Part shown: one piece after another, positions 57,209 through 64,000 of the stretch
Layout: each line of letters starts with the position of its first letter
How positions within the stretch are numbered: position 1 is the stretch's first letter
Assembly: GCA_945860535.1 (NCBI GenBank)
Contig: CAMAQN010000003.1
Coordinates: 1 to 64,000, forward strand
Origin: Auritidibacter sp. Marseille-P8566
GTDB taxonomy: Bacteria; Actinomycetota; Actinomycetes; Actinomycetales; Microbacteriaceae
DNA: 64,000 nucleotides
Reading direction: 5' to 3'
Translations under genes and position numbers: made by a program
Notes under the pieces: generated by a model
What the model was told of the DNA's origin: nothing
The model's database searches: none
What the model saw: only the letters and a program-made list of their open reading frames with translations

Positions 57209-60200
57209 TGCACCAGGGAACCAAAGCCGTTGAAGAGAGACTGGATCGATTCTTCAAGGACAAAATTCAGCCGGCGATTTACCGCGATCACATTGCGCTT
57301 TCGATAACGGCCTGGCAGGCGCCGCGCGAACCCGTGCCATTCGCGGAGGCGACCACTCAGCAGTTCGAGGCTGTCGACCTAGGCTGGCGGTTCGGTCGAG
57401 CTTGGTCGACCATTTGGTTGAAGGTCTCGGGCTCGATTCCAGAAAGCTGGAGCGCTAACCAAGAAGGTTCACTCGCCGCCGAAATCGTGATCGATTTTGG
57501 CTACAACACATCTCGCTCGGGCTTTCAGGCCGAAGCGCTGGCCTACGACCTAGCTGGCAAGCCGATTAAGGCCATAGCGCCAAAAAACTCTTGGTTGCCC
57601 TGGTCCTACGCCAACAAAAAGGTCGAGTTCTACCTTGAAGTTGCAGCGAACCCCGATGTCGCCGGCGAATACACTTTTGAACCGACAACTCTTGGCGACT
57701 GGGATACCGCTTCTGAGCAGCCGCTTTATGAGCTGAAGAAACTACACATCGCGCGGAGAGATATCGAGGTCTGGGAGTTAGCTCAAGACATCTTCACCCT
57801 GCGCGGTCTCATGGTAAGCCTGCCACAGGACAGCACCCGAAGACATTTGATCACCCGTGCCATCGAGGACATGCTCGATGCAATCAATCCGAGCGATGTT
57901 TCTGGCTCTGCGAGTGCGGCAAGAGGGAAACTGACCGCCGTGCTTAGTTCGCCGGCAAGCGCTTCGAGTCACCGCATTATCGCAACCGGTCACGCGCACA
58001 TCGACTCGGCGTGGTTATGGCCAATTCGAGAAACTGTTCGCAAGTGTGCCAGGACCTTTAGCAACGTTCTCAGCCTGATGGATGAGCATGACGACTTCAT
58101 CTTTTCGGCGTCTTCTGCCCAGCACTACAAGTGGATCAAAGATCACTACCCGAGCGTTTTCGAAGGCATCAAGAAGCGCGTGGTGAGTGGTCAATGGAAA
58201 CCGGTTGGCGGCATGTGGGTCGAGTGTGACGGAAACATGCCCGGCTCTGAAGCGATGGTTAGACAGTTTGTTTACGGGCAAAAGTTTTTTCAGGAGAGCT
58301 TTGCAATGCACGCACGCGAAGCCTGGTTACCAGATTCTTTTGGTTACTCAGGCTCGCTCCCGCAGATCGTTACCCAGTCGGGCATTAGTGCTTTTCTAAG
58401 TCAGAAGATGTCTTGGAACCAGGTCAATCGCATGCCGCACCACACCTTCTGGTGGGAAGGCATCGATGGCACAAGAGTCTTCTCACACTTCCCCTCGGCA
58501 GACACCTACATCTCTGAACTCTCCGGTGAAGAGTTGGCTCACGCTGAGAAGAACTTCTCTGAAAAGGGCCGCGCATCAATTTCGCTCGTGCCGTTTGGAT
58601 GGGGCGATGGCGGCGGCGGACCAACCCGCGAAATGATTGCCGCGGCTTACCGCACCAGCGATCTCGAGGGTTCGCCAAAGGTGTCCATGGGAACGGCCGA
58701 TGAGTTCTTCTCCCAGGCTCGAAGCGAGTATGCAAATGCTCCGGTCTGGCGAGGTGAGATGTATCTTGAACTGCACCGCGGGGTGTTGACCTCACAGCAC
58801 AGAACCAAGCAGGGGAACCGTCGCAACGAGGGACTGCTGCGAGAGGCCGAGCTTTGGGCGAGCTATGCAACCCTCAGGGCAGGCAATACCTACCCAAGCG
58901 ACAAGTTTGAAGAGATTTGGCAGAGCATTCTGCTGATGCAGTTCCACGACATTTTGCCTGGCACGGCTATCGCCTGGGTTTACAAAGAGGTTGAGAATCG
59001 GCACGCCGAGATCACCGGCGAGCTGCTCGAGATTATCAACTCATCGCTCAGCGCTTTGGCAAACGACCCATCAGCCGGCGCAGCGACGCAGACATTGACA
59101 GCGAATGCGATGTCGGTTGCACGAAATGGTGTTGCTGGGCTTGGCTTAGGCACACCAAGCACTCTCGCCAAAGCATCTTCAATCGTTGAGCAGGACGAAT
59201 TTGTAGTTCTCGAGAACGAAGAGTTGCGCGTGCGAGTTGATAGATCGGGTCGCATTGTGTCTCTGTTGTCTTTGGCAACAAATCGCGAGTCAATTGCACC
59301 CGGTATTCCCGCAAACGAGTTGCACCTGCACAATGACAACCCAACGCGCTGGGATGCTTGGGACATCGACGAACACTACCGAAACTCGAAGCAGGTGTTA
59401 GACGCTGTTGATCAGTTCGATGTTAGACAGCAAGCCGATGGCAGCGCGGTAATCGAAACCAAGCGCGTGCTCCGCTCTGCCTCGCAAAAAGCCAGCACGA
59501 TTGTGCAAACCATTCGACTCGAGCCGGGTGCAAAGTCAATCGACATCGGTTTCGAAATTGATTGGCACGAGAACGAGAAAATGCTCAAGCTCGCTTTTCC
59601 GATTGACATTCACGCAGAGGAAGTCGCGGCAGAAACGCAGTTTGGTTTCGTCAAGCGCCCAACTCACGAAAACACAAGTTGGGATTTTGCCCGATTCGAG
59701 TCCTGCCAACACAAGTATCTCTATTTGAACGAGAAAGACTGGGGAGTTGCGATTGCCAACGACTCAACCTACGGATTTGACGTTCAACGAACCACCGAGG
59801 CCAACGGAGCAACAGTCACCAGCGTGCGTTTCTCACTGCTGCGCTCAACCAAGTTTCCAGACCCGGAAGCCGATCAGGGTAGGCACACGATGAATTTCAA
59901 GCTTCGCCCTGCGGCGACAATAGAAGACGCGGTGAGCCTGGGTTACGACCTAAACAACCCAGCGCGTCAGGTGCAGGGCAACCGAACGGTAGCGCCACTG
60001 GTGAATAGTTCTGCCGACCAGGTAGTTGTCGAGACTGTGAAGCTTGCCGAGGATGGCAGCGGTGACCTGATCGTGAGGCTCTATGAGTCGACGGGCGGTC
60101 GCGCCGACAGTCGAATCAGCTTTGCCGGGGTCGCCGAAGAGATTTGGCTTACCGATTTCTTGGAGCTGCCAACCTCAGCCGATCGGATCGCCGGTAACGC

Positions 60201-60267
60201 TATTGACTTGCAATTTAGGCCTTTTCAGGTGATCACACTGCGAGTTTCAGGACTCAAAATTGACTAG
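57208..60267 (+). CDS. alpha-mannosidase (GH38)
   Basis: IATGHAHIDSAWLWPIRETVRKCARTFSN, PVGGMWVECDGNMPGSEAMVRQFVYGQKFF, WLPDSFGYSGSLPQI; starts within TAATG of the GH36 stop. Confidence 0.95.
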   Translation: MHQGTKAVEERLDRFFKDKIQPAIYRDHIALSITAWQAPREPVPFAEATTQQFEAVDLGWRFGRAWSTIWLKVSGSIPESWSANQEGSLAAEIVIDFGYNTSRSGFQAEALAYDLAGKPIKAIAPKNSWLPWSYANKKVEFYLEVAANPDVAGEYTFEPTTLGDWDTASEQPLYELKKLHIARRDIEVWELAQDIFTLRGLMVSLPQDSTRRHLITRAIEDMLDAINPSDVSGSASAARGKLTAVLSSPASASSHRIIATGHAHIDSAWLWPIRETVRKCARTFSNVLSLMDEHDDFIFSASSAQHYKWIKDHYPSVFEGIKKRVVSGQWKPVGGMWVECDGNMPGSEAMVRQFVYGQKFFQESFAMHAREAWLPDSFGYSGSLPQIVTQSGISAFLSQKMSWNQVNRMPHHTFWWEGIDGTRVFSHFPSADTYISELSGEELAHAEKNFSEKGRASISLVPFGWGDGGGGPTREMIAAAYRTSDLEGSPKVSMGTADEFFSQARSEYANAPVWRGEMYLELHRGVLTSQHRTKQGNRRNEGLLREAELWASYATLRAGNTYPSDKFEEIWQSILLMQFHDILPGTAIAWVYKEVENRHAEITGELLEIINSSLSALANDPSAGAATQTLTANAMSVARNGVAGLGLGTPSTLAKASSIVEQDEFVVLENEELRVRVDRSGRIVSLLSLATNRESIAPGIPANELHLHNDNPTRWDAWDIDEHYRNSKQVLDAVDQFDVRQQADGSAVIETKRVLRSASQKASTIVQTIRLEPGAKSIDIGFEIDWHENEKMLKLAFPIDIHAEEVAAETQFGFVKRPTHENTSWDFARFESCQHKYLYLNEKDWGVAIANDSTYGFDVQRTTEANGATVTSVRFSLLRSTKFPDPEADQGRHTMNFKLRPAATIEDAVSLGYDLNNPARQVQGNRTVAPLVNSSADQVVVETVKLAEDGSGDLIVRLYESTGGRADSRISFAGVAEEIWLTDFLELPTSADRIAGNAIDLQFRPFQVITLRVSGLKID

Positions 60268-60283
60268 CCGGGGCGGCAAAACG

Positions 60284-63193
60284 ATGATTCAACCACTGGA
60301 AAGTAGAGATCCGGGCTGGAACACCCTGCCACCCCGAGCTGCGCTTAGGACTGACGCCGCAACCACCAACCTCAACGGAATGTGGCGTTTCCGCTGGCTA
60401 CCTCGGGTTGTTGACGCAAGCTCGGCACCAAAGTTTGACCAAGGTCACAACGAACTCATTCCGGTGCCGGCAAGTTTCGTCATGCCGCACCTCGACAAGT
60501 TTCTAAAGCAACCCCACGGTCTTCCCAGCTACACCAACGTCAACTACCCCTTTGCAATCGACCCTCCTTACCCGCCAGATCACAATGGCGTCGGTGAGTA
60601 TCAGCGCGAAGTTAGCTGGGTTGTGCCGCCGACCAGCGCGGTCTTGAGATTTGACGGTATCGAAGGTGCTGCCGACGTCTGGTGGAACGACGAATATCTG
60701 GGCTCTGTTCGAGGCAGTCGTCTACCGAGCGAATTTGATATCAGCGGTCGCGCAAATACAAACAACACCATCACGCTGCGCGTTTACACTTTCAGCGCTG
60801 CGTCATATCTTGAAGATCAAGACGAATGGTGGCTGCCGGGAATCATCCGCGACGTTTCGGTAATCGCTCGCCCAAAGGTTTCAATCGAAGATGTGGCCGT
60901 CGAAGCCGACTGGATTAACGGAGTAGCCAAACTTCGCGTGTGCGTGAAGACAAGTATTGCCGACAGTGCAGTGAGCATGCAGCTGGTTGAAACCGATACG
61001 ACTTTGCAGCACGGTCAAATTGCAACAATCGAACCAGCAAAGCCCTGGACGGCCGAAACGCCAAACCTCTATACGTTGCGGGTTAGCACTTCAATTGACA
61101 GTCAAGCCGGTGAAACCGTTGAGATAAAGGTCGGATTCAGAACCGTTGCGATTAAGGGAACAGTCTTTACCGTGAACAATGTGCCGATTCAACTTCGTGG
61201 AGTCAACCGACACGAACACCACCCGCTATTTGGCCGCACTGTCGACGAAGACACGGTGCGCAAAGAGTTGGCGCTTATGAAGCGCAGCAACATCAACGCG
61301 ATTCGAACTTCGCACTATCCGCCATCGACTTTACTGCTGGATTTGGCAGACGAAATGGGTTTCTGGGTCATCGATGAGTGCGATCTAGAAACCCACGGAT
61401 TCGGGAATGTTGGCTGGGTCGACAACCCAACCGACGACCCGAAATGGGAAGCCGCGATTGTTGACCGAGCGGTTCGAATGGTCGAGCGCGATAAGAATCA
61501 CGCGAGCATCGTCATCTGGTCGCTTGGCAATGAGGCCGGGGTTGGCCGCAATTTAGGTTCGATGGCCAAGGCCATGAAGTTGATTGACGGCTCGAGACCG
61601 CTGCACTACGAGGGTGACCAAGACTGTGAGCACGTTGATGTGTGGAGCATGATGTATCCGCCGGTCTCTCACGTTGAGCAAGTTGGTCTCGGCACAGAAG
61701 AGCCGCTCGAAGACCCAACGCTTGATGCACGCAGAAGAAACATGCCATTCGTGCTCTGCGAATATGCGCACGCCATGGGAACCGGTCCAGGTGGACTAAC
61801 CGAGTACCAGGAACAGTTCGACAAACACCCTCGACTCATGGGTGGGTTTATTTGGGAGTGGTTAGAGCACGGCATCACAACAATCGAGAACGGCATCACC
61901 AAAACCAATTACGGTGGTGACTTCGGTGAACCACTTCACGACGGCAACTTTGTGATTGACGGGCTCGTTAGTTCGACTCGCGAACCACGCGCTGGGTTGC
62001 TCGACTTGGCCGCGGTTTACACCCCGGTATCGATGAGCTTGAACGACTCAGGTTCAGAACTCACCATGATCAGCCGACTCGACTTCATGGACACTTCGCA
62101 CCTGAGTTTGCAGTGGAAGATTGAAAGCGAAAACAAAACTGTCGGCTCTGGCGTCATCGCCTACCAACCTCTCACCGCACGTGAAACCAGAGTTCTCCGT
62201 TTGCCTGAAGAAGTTTCTGCAGGGCTGCAGCAGAACACCGGAGTGCTAACGGTGTGGCTCGCAAACGAAACAGCGAGCTGGGCAATTCCAGCCGGCTGGG
62301 TGGTTGCAAGCGCACAGTGTGTTTCATCCCAAGGCGCATTGCAAGACTCACCGGTGGCGACTTCGTCGCACTCGCTTTCTGAAGTTCTTGAAATTTGCAG
62401 AGAAACCGGAAGACCGGTTCGCATCGGCAAAACCCCTGTGGCAGATTGGGCAATCAGCCTGTGGCGAGCACCGACCGACAACGACCTCAGAACCGCGTGG
62501 CGAGAAGCCGCGTTTCCCGCCGCCGAACGCTGGCGACAATTAGGACTTGACCGGCTCGTGTCTCGCCTGATTTCGATTGAGCAGGTTAGCGAAAGTCAAA
62601 TAGCGGTAAAGACTCGGGTAGGCGCTGCCGCCACGAACGCTGCCGTCGACTGCACCTACACCTGGACCATGCAGCCAACTGGGCTCGAGCTCAAGCTTGA
62701 TGCGATTATCAACGAGCACTGGCCGGAAACTTGGCCTTCGCACTGGGCCAGAGCTGGTGTCGAGTTCACAATCTCGACCCCTTCAGATTCCGCTGTGCAC
62801 TGGTTTGGTAAAGGGCCTTCGCCCGCCTATCCAGACACCGGGCAGGCCGCTAGGCTCGGCTGGTTCTCGTCGACCATCGAGGATTTGCAAGAGCGAACCG
62901 TGAGGCCTCAGGAGTCGAGCCGCCGGGCATCGGTGTCTTCGGTTCAAATCGCTAACTCGCTCAAGGCCAGGTTCTCTTCGCCGGTCGGGCTGACCATCAG
63001 GCCTTGGTCGCCATACCAAGTTGCTAAGACTTCGCACGATCACTTCTTAGGCGCGAGCTCGACCGCCCATATTGTGTTCGACTTCGCCTGCTCTGGAGTT
63101 GGCACAGCCGCCTGCGGCCCCGGCGTCCTACCAAAGTACCAACTGCCCGCTCAGAACTTCTCGGGCCAAGTTTTGTTTGAGTTTGAAGGCTGA
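60284..63193 (+). CDS. beta-galactosidase (GH2, LacZ-type)
   Basis: RGVNRHEHHPLFGRTVDEDTVRKELALMKRSNINAIRTSHYPPS, VIWSLGNEAGVGRN, FVLCEYAHAMGTGPGGLTEY. Confidence 0.93.
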   Translation: MIQPLESRDPGWNTLPPRAALRTDAATTNLNGMWRFRWLPRVVDASSAPKFDQGHNELIPVPASFVMPHLDKFLKQPHGLPSYTNVNYPFAIDPPYPPDHNGVGEYQREVSWVVPPTSAVLRFDGIEGAADVWWNDEYLGSVRGSRLPSEFDISGRANTNNTITLRVYTFSAASYLEDQDEWWLPGIIRDVSVIARPKVSIEDVAVEADWINGVAKLRVCVKTSIADSAVSMQLVETDTTLQHGQIATIEPAKPWTAETPNLYTLRVSTSIDSQAGETVEIKVGFRTVAIKGTVFTVNNVPIQLRGVNRHEHHPLFGRTVDEDTVRKELALMKRSNINAIRTSHYPPSTLLLDLADEMGFWVIDECDLETHGFGNVGWVDNPTDDPKWEAAIVDRAVRMVERDKNHASIVIWSLGNEAGVGRNLGSMAKAMKLIDGSRPLHYEGDQDCEHVDVWSMMYPPVSHVEQVGLGTEEPLEDPTLDARRRNMPFVLCEYAHAMGTGPGGLTEYQEQFDKHPRLMGGFIWEWLEHGITTIENGITKTNYGGDFGEPLHDGNFVIDGLVSSTREPRAGLLDLAAVYTPVSMSLNDSGSELTMISRLDFMDTSHLSLQWKIESENKTVGSGVIAYQPLTARETRVLRLPEEVSAGLQQNTGVLTVWLANETASWAIPAGWVVASAQCVSSQGALQDSPVATSSHSLSEVLEICRETGRPVRIGKTPVADWAISLWRAPTDNDLRTAWREAAFPAAERWRQLGLDRLVSRLISIEQVSESQIAVKTRVGAAATNAAVDCTYTWTMQPTGLELKLDAIINEHWPETWPSHWARAGVEFTISTPSDSAVHWFGKGPSPAYPDTGQAARLGWFSSTIEDLQERTVRPQESSRRASVSSVQIANSLKARFSSPVGLTIRPWSPYQVAKTSHDHFLGASSTAHIVFDFACSGVGTAACGPGVLPKYQLPAQNFSGQVLFEFEG

Positions 63194-63210
63194 TCGAAAG
63201 GGGAAGTCAA

Positions 63211-64000
63211 GTGAGCAACTACAGAGAAATCGAAACCGGTGTTGAAAACATCGTAGTTCGCCTGCACCAAACCGAACGCCAACTTTTCGGCAGTTTTATC
63301 GACTGCAACATGTCGACAGCCTGGGTTGGAGACAGGTTCAGAATCTTTCCCGGCAAGTACGGCGAAGACCCGGTGTGGGGTGACGGCAACGAACTCAAGT
63401 TTGGCGAAGGGTCAACAGTGAGTGAGACTTTTGCGCTTCCTCCAGAAGCCTTTGTACGCCCGGATCTTCCTAAGGTTGTAAAGCCGGAAGAAGACGGTTT
63501 GCACGGAGCCGTGTGGTTCGAGAGCATCTACCAATCAACGCATGATGCATCGGGCAGAACCCTCTACTCGCTTTATCACAACGAGAACTATCCGAGCACT
63601 TTGCTTTACAAACCTGAAACCGGCGAAGGCATGAGCGATGACAACTGGCCGCCCGGACTCCTGGGCGACTCTTCGATTCAAGCCGCACCAAGAATCGGAA
63701 TCATGAAGTCGCTCGATGGTGGCGACAGTTGGAAGAACCTCGGAATCATTTTCGAAGACGGAAACGATCGAATGATCAGGCTTCCGATCAACAAGAACTA
63801 CTGTTTCCCCGGTGGAGTGGGTGATCCGAGCGCCATTGCAAACGGAGAGTACCTATACGTGTTCTTCGGCGAGTATGCCTACCCCGGACCCTTCTCACCT
63901 GAGACCTGGTCTTCAGCCGAAGAGGCATCCGGCCAGTGTGTGAGCGTGGGCCGCATCGCAATCGCAGACTTAGACGATCCAGAAAAGAAGGCAAAGCGCT
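63211..64000 (+). CDS. Asp-box beta-propeller protein, probable glycosidase/sialidase-like, truncated by the window end
   Basis: GTG after GAAAGGGGAAG; translation VSNYREIETGVENIVVRLHQTERQLFGSFIDCNMS...GIMKSLDGGDSWKNLGIIFEDG...FPGGVGDPSAIANGEYLYVFFGEY, open to the end; absent from the ORF track. Confidence 0.65.
   Translation, partial: MSNYREIETGVENIVVRLHQTERQLFGSFIDCNMSTAWVGDRFRIFPGKYGEDPVWGDGNELKFGEGSTVSETFALPPEAFVRPDLPKVVKPEEDGLHGAVWFESIYQSTHDASGRTLYSLYHNENYPSTLLYKPETGEGMSDDNWPPGLLGDSSIQAAPRIGIMKSLDGGDSWKNLGIIFEDGNDRMIRLPINKNYCFPGGVGDPSAIANGEYLYVFFGEYAYPGPFSPETWSSAEEASGQCVSVGRIAIADLDDPEKKAKR

Noticed and set aside
58424-58870. 148-aa ORF antisense to the GH38 gene
   Set aside because: Shadow ORF within a strongly supported coding sequence, low-complexity Arg/Pro-rich
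38363-64000. Whole glycan locus as the tRNA-Arg-integrated island
   Set aside because: It lies on the 5' side of the tRNA; the duplicated 3' half lies on the opposite side, so the att-like logic covers only the 1-kb TMEM175 segment
1-64000. CRISPR arrays, transposons, prophage, toxin-antitoxin or restriction systems
   Set aside because: No regularly spaced short repeats, transposase, phage structural, TA or RM protein patterns were seen on either strand

Overview
The window looks like the chromosome of a small-genome, high-GC Gram-positive actinobacterium (gene order and protein sequences suggest Microbacteriaceae; this is inference). 1-12 kb is conserved core: clpC(partial)-lysS-panC-DUF2520-DUF3180-folK-folB-folP-folE-ftsH-hpt-tilS, ppa and an NlpC/P60 peptidase. 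11.9-29 kb carries a tRNA-Glu/Asp/Phe cluster, transporters, a crcB pair, purM/purF, a CrtEb-like UbiA prenyltransferase coupled to a CrtI-like desaturase, an MFS exporter, and a MacB-type ABC/adaptor operon. 29.3-36.6 kb is one giant 2,418-codon secreted multidomain adhesin-like ORF, divergent from a TetR regulator. At 37.3-38.4 kb a TMEM175/DUF1211 gene sits between an intact tRNA-Arg with its terminator and a degenerate 70-bp copy of the tRNA 3' half plus terminator. 38.5-64 kb is a large glycan/sugar-acid utilisation locus: two GH36-like enzymes, GH38, GH2, a debranching-like enzyme, an ABC importer, a GntR regulator, an enolase-superfamily enzyme, SDR, SMP-30, FAH, an FAD-linked oxidase, ThuA, Gfo/Idh/MocA and a TIM-barrel isomerase. 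The items I consider most worth following up are: (i) a previously unlisted GTATGAY-centred motif found five times, oriented toward the downstream gene, in the three divergent promoters of the sugar locus; (ii) the tRNA-Arg-flanked 1-kb insertion; (iii) the giant protein with Cys-paired FN3-like modules; (iv) a terminator-like hairpin covering the ribosome-binding site and start codon of the EamA gene; (v) a perfect 17-bp hairpin between the ABC binding-protein and permease genes. No CRISPR array, transposase, integrase or rRNA was seen. All functional names come from reading the protein sequences without database searches.
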